A DNA stretch of 64,000 nt from an uncultured Ruegeria sp. (GTDB lineage Bacteria; Pseudomonadota; Alphaproteobacteria; Rhodobacterales; Rhodobacteraceae), in NCBI RefSeq assembly GCF_947504215.1, contig NZ_CANNGO010000013.1, positions 1-64,000 of the forward strand. The letters run 5' to 3'. A program made the position numbers and the translations under genes. Below the pieces are notes generated by a model. It was not told the origin of the DNA. It was given only the letters and a program-made list of their open reading frames with translations, and searched no databases. How positions within the stretch are numbered: the first letter of the stretch is position 1; the number at the start of each line of letters is the position of its first letter. Shown one piece after another: positions 16,193 through 25,661 of the stretch.

Positions 16193-17485
16193 TCAAAAAC
16201 CTTCGCTCAAAATCGATGGCTCACGTCGCGACTCGCAGTCACCACTGGGGCAAACACGGCAGTTTGGACCGACGGTCGTCGCGGTCGTGCCAAGCGCGCT
16301 ATCCCCCGCCGGACGCACCAGCATCACCGATCGATAGGCCGGAGTCAGGTCATAGCCAGACACCGAATGTGGCCAGGCATATGCGTGGCACTCGAACTCT
16401 GCCGCACTGCGCCCCAGCTGCACAATACGCCTTCGTATCGGCACCAAAGGTTGGTTCAAGGCCGAATACAGCGGCCATAGTGGGCAGGCCTCGCCATGCC
16501 TCGGTAGGGCAAGGCCAGGAATCTGCTTGATAAACAAGATACCGCCGGACGCGTCGCATATCGCAAGGCCCGCGGGACGCTGCAGACAGCCTTCGGGCAA
16601 GAAGGCAAGTCGCCTGAGAACTGTGGCCATGTCGACGGAAAACATCTGCGCCAACTCGATCGGTTCAGGCTCTTTCTCTTTCAACACGGCTTTGAGCTTA
16701 TTCAAGGGCATGGCACGCGCATCAGCGGCGCAGAGGTTCAGCAAATCGCGGGCAACTTTGCGGGCGGCCGCAGTGTTCAGGCCGCCCAAGTCGATAGCCC
16801 CGGCATCACCATCAGTTTCAAGCTGAGGAAAGCTGTGGCCCCGCGCTTCAAAGAAGGCTTCGACCTCCTCCAACGGGACCCCGCGCGGATCCGCGGCTGA
16901 GTCACTGTCATCCAAATAAGTGACCAGCGCCTTGGAACTGTCTGCCAGTCTTTCGGCATCCTGATGCAGGTTCCGGTGAAAACGATCCTGCCACTCATCG
17001 TCGATATCCTGGGTGTCCGCCAAAATGGCTGCGGTTGATCTGATTGCGGCCGCCGTAGACAGCACCTCGTGCATAGATGCCGCAAGATGGGGATCATGAG
17101 TCAGCCTGTCGGACAGGGTCTCTACTGTGCGCTCCAACGACACGACACGCCTATGCATTTGCGCAAGAACGCCGGCCCATCCCGGGAAACGTCCGGCGAA
17201 CTCCTCAAGCACGTCCAACTCGGCCTGGTGACCAACAGAGTCCACCGCGGCTTCGCGCAATGCCGAAATCAAAGTGGCTTCGATCCCCTGCGTCAAAAGC
17301 GAGGGTTCGACCGACAAAGCCCGCGCGATGTCGACCAGGAGTTTCCCCCCAATCCGGCGTCGGTTGTGTTCAATCAGATTCAGATAGGAGGCTGAAATCC
17401 CGACCCGACGCGCAAGCTCGGCCTGCCGCAATCCTGCGATCTGCCGTCTTTCTCGGATTCGGCTTCCAGTCAGCGTATTGCGCAT
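16193..17485 (-). CDS. Short-chain fatty acyl-CoA regulator (ScfR-like XRE/DUF2083 protein)
   Basis: A 430-residue protein with an N-terminal XRE helix-turn-helix (residues 7-60, RERRQIAGLRQAELARRVG) and a long C-terminal region ending in NCRVCPSGDCESRREPS, the Cys-rich signature of the DUF2083 / short-chain fatty acyl-CoA regulator family. The central IrrE/ImmA-like region lacks an obvious HEXXH. Relatives control acetate, propionate or glyoxylate metabolism genes. It lies 78 bases upstream of, and co-directional with, the receiver/kinase operon, suggesting a shared theme of short-chain acid sensing. Confidence 0.85.
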   Translation of the reverse strand: MRNTLTGSRIRERRQIAGLRQAELARRVGISASYLNLIEHNRRRIGGKLLVDIARALSVEPSLLTQGIEATLISALREAAVDSVGHQAELDVLEEFAGRFPGWAGVLAQMHRRVVSLERTVETLSDRLTHDPHLAASMHEVLSTAAAIRSTAAILADTQDIDDEWQDRFHRNLHQDAERLADSSKALVTYLDDSDSAADPRGVPLEEVEAFFEARGHSFPQLETDGDAGAIDLGGLNTAAARKVARDLLNLCAADARAMPLNKLKAVLKEKEPEPIELAQMFSVDMATVLRRLAFLPEGCLQRPAGLAICDASGGILFIKQIPGLALPRHGEACPLWPLYSALNQPLVPIRRRIVQLGRSAAEFECHAYAWPHSVSGYDLTPAYRSVMLVRPAGDSALGTTATTVGPNCRVCPSGDCESRREPSILSEGF

Positions 17486-17698
17486 TCGTCACAATCCTCG
17501 TGGCAAGTGACCCTACATTAGAAGCAATCACTTTTCAGAACATCTTATCAATTCCTGGAGCTTACGCACTAGTTTTCAAATTTCCTTTACAGCTTTGACA
17601 ACGAAAACACCGCCCGCCGCACCCGCGCCATAGGTTCTGGTGGGCAAGACCATGGATCACCCCTTCATTTCCACTCGGTTTCCCTGCACCATAGGCAG

Positions 17699-18235
17699 AT
17701 GAGTGACCCCGCCTTTGAATATGCTCCGATCGGACTGGTCGAATTGGAAAACCGGGTTATCCGACGCTGCAATTTGCAGTTTGCGCGGACCTTCGGCGGC
17801 GAAGAAGTCGAGTATCGCAACATGCCCTTGCTGCAACTCTACCCCTCGGTTGCTGACTGGGAGAGGATCGGCGAACGCAGCCTGCAGGTGATGAGGGACA
17901 CCGGGTATTACTCCGACGAGCGCGTCATGCGACGACGCAATGGCGATTTGTTCTGGTGTCGGGCACGGGGGCGGTCTCTGACGCCCGAGGATCCATTTCG
18001 CCACGGCATCTGGAGCTTTTCCGACATCTCAGAAGAGAGGCCACTGGTTGAGCTCACGGTCCGGGAACGCGAAGTGGCGATCCTGTCTTGCCGCGGCCTG
18101 TCCGCCAAGGAAATCGGCATAGAATTAGGACTGAGCTACCGCACGATCGAGGCCTATCGCGCCCGACTTCTGGAGAAACACGGTGCCCGCAAGTTGCCGG
18201 AACTGGTGGCGAAACTGTCGGGAATGCCCTTGTGA
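17699..18235 (+). CDS. PAS-LuxR type transcriptional regulator
   Basis: A 178-residue protein with an N-terminal PAS-like domain (residues 5-115, FEYAPIGLVELENRVIRRCN, WSFSDISEER) and a C-terminal LuxR/GerE helix-turn-helix (LTVREREVAILSCRGLSAKE, then SYRTIEAYRARLLEKHGA). The PAS domain may bind a small ligand or heme; no cofactor residue is evident. Divergent from the ScfR-like gene with about 210 bases between, so it could regulate that locus. The receiver-like partner needed for phosphorylation is absent. Confidence 0.85.
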   Translation: MSDPAFEYAPIGLVELENRVIRRCNLQFARTFGGEEVEYRNMPLLQLYPSVADWERIGERSLQVMRDTGYYSDERVMRRRNGDLFWCRARGRSLTPEDPFRHGIWSFSDISEERPLVELTVREREVAILSCRGLSAKEIGIELGLSYRTIEAYRARLLEKHGARKLPELVAKLSGMPL

Positions 18236-18386
18236 TCGAGCCGACCATTTCTGGGCCTGCTTAACCCTCGGATTAACATTGCCAGACTGCGCTTTTCATG
18301 ACACATCGCATAGCTTATAACGCTGCGTAATCAGATCAAAGCCCGCATGAAACAGACGGGCCAAAGGGGAACCGTCGAGGACACTC

Positions 18387-18881
18387 ATGACAGATACCAA
18401 ACACGAAGCGGATGTTGCGTTCATCAAAGCACTGGCCGAATTGCTGCGTGACAACGACCTGACCGAATTGCAGGTCAAGCGCGAGTATGGCGAGGAAGAC
18501 AGCCTGAACGTCCGCGTCAGCCGAATGATGCAAGCCGCCCCTGCACCGGTCCAGGTTGCCGTTCCTGCCGCTGCAGCACCTGCTGCTGCCCCAGCCGCGG
18601 CCCCTGTAGCAGAGATCCCAGCGGCGCAGGAAGATCCGGCCAGCCATCCCGGTGCCGTGACCTCGCCCATGGTTGGAACCGTCTATATGCAGCCCGAACC
18701 GGGCGCACCGTCTTTCATTAGCGTTGGCGCGTCCGTGTCCGAAGGCGACACGTTGCTGATCGTCGAAGCGATGAAAACCATGAACCACATCCACGCACCC
18801 AAATCGGGTACCATCAAGCGTATTCTTGTCGGTGATGGCGATGCCGTTGAATTCGGCACCCCCCTGGTCATCGTTGAGTAA
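18387..18881 (+). CDS. accB: Biotin carboxyl carrier protein of acetyl-CoA carboxylase
   Basis: A 164-residue protein with an N-terminal assembly region, an Ala/Pro-rich flexible linker (about residues 49-85) and a C-terminal biotinyl domain carrying the lysine in [10 protein letters not shown]. It shuttles carboxyl groups between biotin carboxylase and carboxyltransferase in the first step of fatty-acid synthesis. accC follows after 9 bases, the standard accBC operon. Confidence 0.97.
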   Translation: MTDTKHEADVAFIKALAELLRDNDLTELQVKREYGEEDSLNVRVSRMMQAAPAPVQVAVPAAAAPAAAPAAAPVAEIPAAQEDPASHPGAVTSPMVGTVYMQPEPGAPSFISVGASVSEGDTLLIVEAMKTMNHIHAPKSGTIKRILVGDGDAVEFGTPLVIVE

Positions 18882-18890
18882 GGCGGGCTC

Positions 18891-20240
18891 ATGTTTGATA
18901 AGATCCTGATTGCCAACCGGGGCGAGATCGCCCTGCGCGTGATCCGCGCTGCCCGCGAGATGGGGATAAAGACGGTCGCCGTCCACTCCACCGCCGACAG
19001 CGACGCGATGCATGTGCGCATGGCCGACGAATCGGTCTGTATTGGCCCCCCGCCCAGCCCGCAAAGCTATCTGTCAGTGCCTGCGATCATCTCAGCCTGT
19101 GAAATTACCGGCGCGCAGGCGATCCACCCTGGCTACGGCTTTCTGTCCGAGAATGCCGAGTTCGTGCAGATCGTCGAAGATCACGACATCACCTTTATCG
19201 GCCCCACCGCAGAACATATCCGCGTCATGGGCGACAAGATCACCGCCAAGGACACCATGAAGGCCCTGGGCGTGCCCTGCGTTCCGGGTTCGGATGGCGG
19301 TGTCCCCGATCTGGCGGCGGCCAAACGTATAGGCGAAGAATTCGGCTATCCCGTCATCATCAAGGCCACTGCAGGTGGCGGCGGACGCGGCATGAAAGTC
19401 GCGATGAGCGCGGATGAGATGGAAAGTGCCTTCATGACGGCGCGGGCCGAGGGTAAAGCGGCCTTTGGCAATGACGAGGTCTATATTGAGAAATACCTGA
19501 CCACACCGCGCCATATCGAGATCCAGGTCTTCGGTGACGGCAAGGGCAAGGCCGTGCATCTGGGCGAACGCGACTGTTCCTTGCAGCGCCGCCACCAGAA
19601 GGTCTTTGAAGAGGCCCCAGGCCCCAGCATCACCCCGGAAGAGCGCGCCAAGATCGGTAAGGTCTGCGCGGATGCGGTTGCCAAGATCAACTATATCGGC
19701 GCAGGCACCATCGAATTCCTCTATGAGAATGGCGAGTTCTATTTCATCGAGATGAACACCCGCCTTCAGGTGGAACACCCGGTGACCGAAGGCATCTTCG
19801 GGGTCGACCTGGTCCGCGAACAAATCCTTGTCGCAGCCGGAGAACCGATGTCTTTCGGGCAAGACGATCTTGTGATCAACGGCCACGCGATCGAGGTTCG
19901 GATCAATGCTGAAAAGCTGCCCAACTTCTCGCCCTGCCCCGGCAAGATCACGGCCTATCACGCGCCCGGCGGATTGGGCGTGCGGATGGATTCAGCGCTG
20001 TATGATGGCTACTCGATCCCGCCCTATTACGACTCGCTGATCGGCAAACTGATTGTGCAGGGTCGCGACCGGGACGAGGCACTGGCGCGCCTGAACAGGG
20101 CACTGGGAGAGCTGATTGTAGATGGCATCGACACCACGGTGCCGTTGTTTCACGAGCTTCTTCAGAACCCAGATATCCACAGCGGCGATTACAACATCCA
20201 CTGGCTGGAGCACTGGCTTGCGGAGAATATGTCCGAATAA
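18891..20240 (+). CDS. accC: Biotin carboxylase subunit of acetyl-CoA carboxylase
   Basis: A 449-residue ATP-grasp enzyme. Visible marks are the N-terminal [20 protein letters not shown], the glycine-rich ATP loop [12 protein letters not shown], the catalytic region [12 protein letters not shown] and the metal/base site [16 protein letters not shown]. It carboxylates the biotin of AccB with ATP and bicarbonate. Length matches the bacterial enzyme. It is co-transcribed with accB; aat follows 45 bases downstream. Confidence 0.98.
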   Translation: MFDKILIANRGEIALRVIRAAREMGIKTVAVHSTADSDAMHVRMADESVCIGPPPSPQSYLSVPAIISACEITGAQAIHPGYGFLSENAEFVQIVEDHDITFIGPTAEHIRVMGDKITAKDTMKALGVPCVPGSDGGVPDLAAAKRIGEEFGYPVIIKATAGGGGRGMKVAMSADEMESAFMTARAEGKAAFGNDEVYIEKYLTTPRHIEIQVFGDGKGKAVHLGERDCSLQRRHQKVFEEAPGPSITPEERAKIGKVCADAVAKINYIGAGTIEFLYENGEFYFIEMNTRLQVEHPVTEGIFGVDLVREQILVAAGEPMSFGQDDLVINGHAIEVRINAEKLPNFSPCPGKITAYHAPGGLGVRMDSALYDGYSIPPYYDSLIGKLIVQGRDRDEALARLNRALGELIVDGIDTTVPLFHELLQNPDIHSGDYNIHWLEHWLAENMSE

Positions 20241-20285
20241 CAACGCTGGGCGGGTGGGTCACTCACCGGCCCTCAGGCGACCCAA

Positions 20286-20918
20286 ATGAGCCTGTCCCCT
20301 GAACTTTTGCTCCACGGTTACTCCATCGGCATCTTCCCGATGGCGGAACATCGTCATGATCCGGAGCTGTTCTGGGTCGATCCCAAAATTCGGGGCGTTT
20401 TTCCGTTGGACGGGTTTCACATCTCACGCAGCCTTGCCCGCCGGATCCGACACTGCAGATTTGATGTGACCATTGATCAGGATTTTGCCGGGGTCGTGGA
20501 TGGCTGCGCCGACCGCGCCGACACCTGGATCAACGACGAACTACGGAGCCTGTATCAGCGTCTGCACGTTTCGGGCCACGCGCATTCCCTTGAAATCTGG
20601 GACGGAACCTCGTTGGTGGGTGGAGTTTATGGCGTCGTTCTGGGGGCTGCGTTCTTTGGGGAAAGCATGTTCTCGCGCCGCAGGGATGCGTCGAAAATCG
20701 CGTTGGCCTATCTGACAGACCGTTTGCTGCAAACCGGGTTTCAATTGTTCGATACGCAATTTCTAACCGCGCATCTCGCGTCCTTGGGGGCCATCGAAAT
20801 ACCGCGCAGTCGGTACCGTTCATTGCTGGAAGAAGCGATAAACACCAGCGCCGATTTCTCTGCGCCGCTGTCTCAGTCCGCCGAAGGCGTGATACAGCGG
20901 ATCAACCAAACGTCATAG
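20286..20918 (+). CDS. aat: Leucyl/phenylalanyl-tRNA-protein transferase
   Basis: A 210-residue protein with the Aat core (LLHGYSIGIFPMAEH, ELFWVDPKIRGVFPLD, and FGESMFSRRRDASKIAL). The enzyme adds Leu or Phe to N-terminal Lys/Arg of proteins, making them N-degron substrates for ClpAP. Its last 46 bases overlap, in convergent orientation, the 3' end of the DUF2155 gene. Confidence 0.95.
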   Translation: MSLSPELLLHGYSIGIFPMAEHRHDPELFWVDPKIRGVFPLDGFHISRSLARRIRHCRFDVTIDQDFAGVVDGCADRADTWINDELRSLYQRLHVSGHAHSLEIWDGTSLVGGVYGVVLGAAFFGESMFSRRRDASKIALAYLTDRLLQTGFQLFDTQFLTAHLASLGAIEIPRSRYRSLLEEAINTSADFSAPLSQSAEGVIQRINQTS

Positions 20919-21241
20919 CGCGCGTGATCCAAAGCATTCAGCGCCGGTGAGGTCGCTATCATCCAGCCATCAAACAACTGATCCGCTTTGCCTGTGTCCC
21001 AGATTGTAAGATAGGCGAAGGCATCCCCGGTTGGATTGTCCACCGGATAGCGGCAATCGCCCAACGCCACATCCAGCCCAAAAACCGATTGGGTCTGGCC
21101 GTTCTGCATCTCAACATCAACGGTCTGCCCATTCACTTTGTCCAGACCGCGCAACAAGGCACCCGGACCGGATTGAACCTTTTGCTGTGCTGCGGCGCTT
21201 GTTCCCACCAGCAGCAAAGACATCAGAACCGCACGCATCAT
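20873..21241 (-). CDS. Exported DUF2155 protein
   Basis: A 122-residue protein with a Sec signal peptide (first ~18 residues, cleaved near SAAAQQK) and the DUF2155 core (LRGLDKVNGQTVDVEM, ending FDGWMIATSPALNALDHARYDVWLI). Two Cys (CRYP and IRC) may pair in the periplasm. The start overlaps the MlaD stop by 4 bases, so it is coupled to mlaD. Function in the family is unknown; genomic linkage suggests the cell envelope. Confidence 0.88.
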   Translation of the reverse strand: MMRAVLMSLLLVGTSAAAQQKVQSGPGALLRGLDKVNGQTVDVEMQNGQTQSVFGLDVALGDCRYPVDNPTGDAFAYLTIWDTGKADQLFDGWMIATSPALNALDHARYDVWLIRCITPSAD

Positions 21242-21687
21242 TCGCTGCCATCCCCGGCCACGAACTTGACCAGCAGAGAGATCAGGCTGACTGCGCCTTG
21301 GGTATCTTCGATCTCGTCCCCGGGTTCGAAAAAGAAAGGCGATCCGCCTGGCATAACTTCGACGAAGTTCCCGCCAAGCAGCCCTTCGGACGAGATCACG
21401 ATGGCGCTGTCATCCGGAACAAGGATACCGTCTGCTACCGAAAACGTCGTATCGGCACGATAAGTGTCCGGGTTCAAAGCCACGTCTGTGACAGTACCAA
21501 TCTTGACACCGGCCAACCGCACGTCAGTGCCGACACCGACGCCCTCAAGTGAGCGGAACGATGCGCCCAGCTCATACCCGGCGCTGTTTTGCGACAGGCC
21601 AGTGGATTGGCTGGCATAGACACCAAACGCAACGGCACACGCCAATACAGCGCCACCGACAATAACTTCGGTCCAATTGTGGGACAT
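21238..21687 (-). CDS. mlaD: MlaD-like MCE-domain lipid transport protein
   Basis: A 149-residue protein with one N-terminal membrane helix (about residues 7-25) and an MCE domain (YELGASFRSLEGVGVGTDVR, AGVKIGTVTDV, LLGGNFVEVMPGG). MlaD forms a periplasmic hexamer moving phospholipids between membranes as part of MlaFEDB. The other Mla genes are not in the window, so mlaD is split from them, as is common in Rhodobacterales. It lies between the NDUFA12 and DUF2155 genes. Confidence 0.9.
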   Translation of the reverse strand: MSHNWTEVIVGGAVLACAVAFGVYASQSTGLSQNSAGYELGASFRSLEGVGVGTDVRLAGVKIGTVTDVALNPDTYRADTTFSVADGILVPDDSAIVISSEGLLGGNFVEVMPGGSPFFFEPGDEIEDTQGAVSLISLLVKFVAGDGSE

Positions 21688-21699
21688 TGCTCGCCTCGT

Positions 21700-22083
21700 T
21701 TATTCCGGGCTCCAGGCCTCGTAATCCTTACGCTCAACCGGTTCAGCCCGGCGCAACGACCCTGCGGGATTATAGGCAAGGGCCGTTCCCGTCAGGTTCT
21801 CTTGATGCGGTTTTTCCCAAGATTTGTGTGGCAACGGCTTGTCTGTTGGTGGTTCATCCCAGGTCCGGTGCAGCCAACCGTGCCACTCGGGATCAACCCG
21901 GCTGGCCTCGGCTTCACCGTTGAAAATCACCCAGCGCTTGCTGTCATCTGCATTGCGGTAAAACACGTTGCCTTCGTTGTCTTCGCCAACTTTAACGCCC
22001 TTACGCGCGGTATAGATTTGCGTGTTCAGGGTTGCCCCGTTCCACCACGTCACGGCCCGCAAAAGAGTGTTCAGGATTCCCAT
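21700..22083 (-). CDS. NDUFA12-family NADH:ubiquinone oxidoreductase accessory subunit
   Basis: A 127-residue protein from ATG 22083 ([20 protein letters not shown]). It has the NDUFA12 / B17.2 core with [19 protein letters not shown] and the conserved [14 protein letters not shown] segment. Alphaproteobacterial complex I carries this subunit, shared with mitochondria, and it stabilises the peripheral arm. The longer frame to 22161 is rejected for poor N-terminal sequence. The mlaD gene follows 12 bases after its stop. Confidence 0.93.
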   Translation of the reverse strand: MGILNTLLRAVTWWNGATLNTQIYTARKGVKVGEDNEGNVFYRNADDSKRWVIFNGEAEASRVDPEWHGWLHRTWDEPPTDKPLPHKSWEKPHQENLTGTALAYNPAGSLRRAEPVERKDYEAWSPE

Positions 22084-22163
22084 TGGCTGCCTCCGGCATT
22101 TCGGTCGAGCAAAGGTATGGACCAAAGGCCCGCCAAGGTCCAGTGCCCGACCTAGGTTCAACG

Positions 22164-22535
22164 TTATTCAGGCAGAACTGCGGTGACTTCTATTTCGATC
22201 CGGTCTTTCGGTGTGATGAGGTTGCATTCGACCACCGTTGCTGCGGGTGGGTTTGCACCGAATGCGTCCTGCAACAACGGCCAACACAGTTCGAATTCAC
22301 TCATATCCGGCAAATAGTAGTTCACGCGGACCACATCTTTGAAACCCGCTCCGGCCTCGGCCAGGGCTTTTCCAATCGCATCCAAAGACGATTGGCATTG
22401 ACCAACAATATCTTCAGGAATGTGATCACCTTGGGCGCAAGTTCCGGCGACGAAGACAAAACCATTTGCGACCACTGCACGGCAATAACCAACCTTCTTT
22501 TCATATTCTCCGCCGGAGTGAATTCGTTTGATCAT
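22164..22535 (-). CDS. Rid (YjgF/YER057c/UK114) family protein, non-canonical active site
   Basis: A 123-residue protein with the Rid chorismate-mutase-like fold ([47 protein letters not shown]). In true RidA the Arg of the P-A-R-S-C-V-E segment binds the enamine substrate; here the segment reads PAATVVEC, so that Arg is missing. This points to one of the other Rid subfamilies, not the 2-aminoacrylate deaminase. It is downstream of clpX, separated by a strong hairpin. Confidence 0.88.
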   Translation of the reverse strand: MIKRIHSGGEYEKKVGYCRAVVANGFVFVAGTCAQGDHIPEDIVGQCQSSLDAIGKALAEAGAGFKDVVRVNYYLPDMSEFELCWPLLQDAFGANPPAATVVECNLITPKDRIEIEVTAVLPE

Positions 22536-22555
22536 TTGGCTACTCCTCAAACAGA

Positions 22556-22581
22556 AGCGGCGCGGATATCACCGCGCCGCT
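22556..22581. terminator. Hairpin between clpX and the Rid gene
   Basis: A perfect 10-base-pair stem (AGCGGCGCGG with its complement) and a 6-base loop. T-runs follow it on the plus strand (TTTTT) and, more weakly, on the minus strand (TCTGTTT). It lies just after clpX in the direction of transcription and most likely ends the clpX transcript. Confidence 0.75.
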
Positions 22582-22602
22582 TTTTGAACAATCTGCAGAT
22601 AC

Positions 22603-23871
22603 TCAACCGGCCGAAGCAGACTCCTGCGCGGCATCTGCATAGATGATCAGCGGTTGCGCTTCCGAGTTTACAGCCTCTTCGTTCACAACAACCTCGGTCA
22701 CGTTCTTCATACCTGGCAGTTCGAACATGGTATCCAGTAGGATATCTTCGAGGATCGAGCGCAATCCACGTGCACCGGTTTTACGTTCGATGGCTTTCTT
22801 GGCAATCGCCTTCAGCGCATCGTCGGTAAAGCCCAATTCGGCATCTTCCAGCTCGAACAGGCGCTGGTACTGCTTGACCAATGCGTTCTTCGGCTTGGTC
22901 AGGATGGTGACCAGAGCGTCCTCGTCCAGATCTTCAAGCGTTGCCAGAACCGGTAGACGGCCAACAAATTCGGGGATCAGGCCAAATCGCAATAGATCTT
23001 CGGGCTCCAGTTCCTTGAAAATCTCGCCTACGCCTCGATCATCATTGTCCCGCACATCAGCACCAAAGCCCATAGCCGAGCCTTTGCCGCGTTGCGCAAT
23101 GATCTTGTCCAGCCCAGCAAAGGCACCGCCACAGATGAATAGGATGTTCGTCGTGTCCACTTGCAGGAATTCCTGCTGCGGGTGCTTGCGTCCCCCTTGC
23201 GGAGGAACGCTGGCAACAGTGCCTTCCATCAATTTCAACAACGCCTGCTGCACACCCTCACCCGATACATCGCGGGTGATTGAGGGGTTTTCAGACTTGC
23301 GCGTTATCTTGTCGACCTCATCAATATAGACGATGCCACGTTGGGCGCGTTCGACATTGTATTCGCTGGACTGCAGCAGCTTGAGGATGATGTTTTCGAC
23401 ATCCTCACCCACATAGCCCGCTTCGGTCAGCGTGGTTGCGTCAGCCATTGTAAACGGCACATCGAGAATGCGCGCCAACGTCTGCGCCAGCAACGTCTTA
23501 CCACAGCCCGTTGGACCGATCAGCAGAATGTTGGATTTGGCCAATTCAATATCACTGCCAGACTTCTGAGCGTGATTGAGCCGCTTGTAATGATTGTGGA
23601 CCGCTACCGACAGAACCCGTTTGGCGGTGGCTTGTCCGATCACGTAGTCGTCCAGAACCTCGCAGATATCCTTTGGTGTCGGTACACCGTCCGAGGACTT
23701 CAGCCCACTGGCCTTTGTCTCTTCGCGGATGATGTCCATGCACAGCTCGACACATTCATCACAGATAAAAACGGTCGGGCCCGCGATCAGCTTACGCACC
23801 TCGTGCTGGCTTTTGCCGCAAAAGCTGCAGTAGAGCGTATTTTTGCCGTCACCGCCTGAATTCGTCGCCAT
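22603..23871 (-). CDS. clpX: ClpX, ATP-binding unfoldase of ClpXP
   Basis: A 422-residue AAA+ protein. An N-terminal zinc-binding domain ([12 protein letters not shown] and [10 protein letters not shown], four Cys) is followed by Walker A GPTGCGKT, Walker [10 protein letters not shown], pore and sensor motifs, and the C-terminal lid. ClpX recognises tagged substrates and threads them into ClpP; in alphaproteobacteria it also degrades CtrA and other cell-cycle regulators. It lies 132 bases after clpP on the same strand. Confidence 0.98.
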   Translation of the reverse strand: MATNSGGDGKNTLYCSFCGKSQHEVRKLIAGPTVFICDECVELCMDIIREETKASGLKSSDGVPTPKDICEVLDDYVIGQATAKRVLSVAVHNHYKRLNHAQKSGSDIELAKSNILLIGPTGCGKTLLAQTLARILDVPFTMADATTLTEAGYVGEDVENIILKLLQSSEYNVERAQRGIVYIDEVDKITRKSENPSITRDVSGEGVQQALLKLMEGTVASVPPQGGRKHPQQEFLQVDTTNILFICGGAFAGLDKIIAQRGKGSAMGFGADVRDNDDRGVGEIFKELEPEDLLRFGLIPEFVGRLPVLATLEDLDEDALVTILTKPKNALVKQYQRLFELEDAELGFTDDALKAIAKKAIERKTGARGLRSILEDILLDTMFELPGMKNVTEVVVNEEAVNSEAQPLIIYADAAQESASAG

Positions 23872-24003
23872 GATCTACCTTTCGGGCTCCATCCCTGCGC
23901 CCCTTTGCGGAACACGTTTGCGCCTGTTCATGCAGCTTAGGCCAGCACTGTGACGGCTACAATCTCAAAATGACCCCCGCGCCGGTGACGCGGAGTTTTG
24001 GCA

Positions 24004-24636
24004 TCAGGCCTCTTCCGTATCCATTTTTGCGCGGTTTTCGACGATCTCGTCGATATGACCCCACTCTTTGGCTTCTTCCGGGCTCATGAAATTGTCACGG
24101 TCCAGCGCTTTTTCAACCGACTTTTTGGTCTGCCCGGTATGACGAACGTAGATATCATAAAGGCGATCCTTGAGTTTCTGCGTCTCAGCCGCATGAATCA
24201 TGATATCGCTGGCCTGCCCCTGGTACCCACCGCTTGGCTGGTGCACCATGATGCGACTGTTGGGTAGCGAAAAGCGCATGCCATTCTCACCACCGGCCAG
24301 CAAAACCGACCCCATCGAGGCCGCCTGACCGATTACCAATGTCGAACACTTTGGCTTAATGTACTGCATTGTATCGTAAATCGATAAACCGCTGGTCACC
24401 ACGCCACCCGGCGAGTTGATATAAATCGAGATTTCCTTGTTCGGATTTTCGGCTTCAAGATGCAGCAACTGGGCCACGACCAGATGGCTCATCCCATCGT
24501 GGATCGGTCCGTTGATGAAAATGATCCGCTCTTTCAGCAGACGCGAGAAAATGTCATAGGCGCGCTCGCCCCGGCTGGTCTGCTCGACGACCATGGGAAC
24601 GAGCGTATTCATGTAGGTATCTACTGGATCGAACAT
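24004..24636 (-). CDS. clpP: ClpP, catalytic subunit of Clp protease
   Basis: A 210-residue serine protease. The triad is visible as S107 (GQAASMGS), H132 (IMVHQPSGG) and D181 (ALDRDNFMS). The INSPGG oxyanion segment is intact. It forms the tetradecameric chamber used with ClpX and ClpA. The order clpP-clpX and the gap between them are normal. The upstream divergent region to 25005 probably holds its promoter. Confidence 0.98.
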   Translation of the reverse strand: MFDPVDTYMNTLVPMVVEQTSRGERAYDIFSRLLKERIIFINGPIHDGMSHLVVAQLLHLEAENPNKEISIYINSPGGVVTSGLSIYDTMQYIKPKCSTLVIGQAASMGSVLLAGGENGMRFSLPNSRIMVHQPSGGYQGQASDIMIHAAETQKLKDRLYDIYVRHTGQTKKSVEKALDRDNFMSPEEAKEWGHIDEIVENRAKMDTEEA

Positions 24637-25004
24637 TCGGAACCTGCCTGCTTTGCTATGGATCGGGACTTTATCCCAACGAGAGTTACCCGAGTCTTAG
24701 TATTGCCACCGGGGGGCTGCAAGGGGGGGTGTTCGAGAACAATAGCCGATTGGTGCACCACCCTAAACCACACAACGGGTCCAGCTATCGACCGGCACAG
24801 ACCGATCCTTATCGAATGCAGCCTGTATTTGGCCTTTGGCGATACCGGGGAAATTCGCCTTTAGTTCCCCTTTTGCTCATCACAATAATCTGATTCATGC
24901 GCTTGCAAATAAGCATATAAGGCAAGTACAAACGCGGATCGTCCTTAAGGGTCGCACCGCCACTGGAGCAGCACCCATCTGACGGGTTCGCAAGGAAGAC
25001 GATT
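24637..25004. other. Divergent intergenic region between clpP and the ArsR gene
   Basis: About 370 bases without a gene. A C- and G-run patch lies near 24711-24727. Close to the ArsR start the sequence becomes AT-rich and contains GCTT-N6-AAGC at 24901-24914, a possible operator half of the repressor. No confident promoter elements can be named. Confidence 0.35.
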
Positions 25005-25346
25005 ATGGCACTCCCCCAGCTGTCCCACGACATGACTAAGGAAGACATGGATCTTATGATCGACAATGCGACACGAGCATCAAATTTCCTTAAGGCAATA
25101 AGCCACGAGGGCCGCATGATGATCCTGTGTCACCTGACCTCGGGCGAAAAATCCGTGACTGAGCTGGAAGATCTTCTATCGGCGCGGCAAGCTGCAGTGT
25201 CGCAACAACTGTCCCGCCTGCGACTAGAAGGTCTGGTCACACCTCGGCGCGAGGGCAAAGCGATTTATTATCGCTTGGCAGATGAGCGTCCGCGCCGCAT
25301 GCTTGAAGTCGTGTACGAGCTTTTTTGCAGCGATAACAACACCTAA
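25005..25346 (+). CDS. ArsR-family repressor, SqrR/BigR-like persulfide sensor candidate
   Basis: A 113-residue winged-helix protein (ISHEGRMMILCHLTSGEKSV, then AVSQQLSRLRLEGLVTPRRE, then AIYYRLAD). It has two Cys, C42 in the ILCHL helix and C108 near the C-terminus (ELFCSD), at the positions of the redox pair C41/C107 of Rhodobacter SqrR, which forms a tetrasulfide bridge with persulfide and releases DNA. No metal-binding ELCVCDL-type site is present. The likely targets are sulfide or persulfide oxidation genes; the dioxygenase at 10058 is a candidate. Ribosome site AAGGAAG precedes ATG 25005. Confidence 0.85.
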   Translation: MALPQLSHDMTKEDMDLMIDNATRASNFLKAISHEGRMMILCHLTSGEKSVTELEDLLSARQAAVSQQLSRLRLEGLVTPRREGKAIYYRLADERPRRMLEVVYELFCSDNNT

Positions 25347-25523
25347 GGTCAACCGACCGATCGCAATAAATTAGAACCATGCCCATTCTCAAAAGATCAG
25401 CGCCAGCAAGGTGAATAGCCAAGTTGCGCTTTCAAACCAGCTTGTATCAATATGCGGCTAAGGCACTGGTTCAGGTGCGCAAAAGATGTTACCGAAAGAG
25501 AATTATGTACTGAGGAGACACGT

Positions 25524-25661
25524 ATGATCCGCGTAATTTTGATTGGCCTGAGCCTGTTCGCACTGACAGCTTGCGAAACCGCAAAAGGCGCTGGCAAAGA
25601 CATTGAAAACGCTGGCGATGCCATACAAGGCGCAGCAACTGACGTTCAGGAAAACCTCTGA
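25524..25661 (+). CDS. Entericidin-like small lipoprotein
   Basis: A 45-residue protein from ATG 25524 with GAGGAG 6 bases upstream. The leader ends in a lipobox LTAC and the mature part (ETAKGAGKDIENAGDAIQGA) is the classic entericidin A/B sequence. It should be a membrane-anchored lipoprotein; the family is linked to envelope stress and, in enterics, to bacteriolytic effects. It is shorter than 60 residues and stands alone. Confidence 0.88.
   Translation: MIRVILIGLSLFALTACETAKGAGKDIENAGDAIQGAATDVQENL

Noticed and set aside
19092..19961. A 289-residue antisense frame within accC
   Set aside because: Shadow of a highly conserved gene; low-complexity composition and no ribosome site.
24711..24727. 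C- and G-run patch near the clpP promoter considered as a riboswitch or slippage tract
   Set aside because: No structure beyond the short runs and not within a coding frame.
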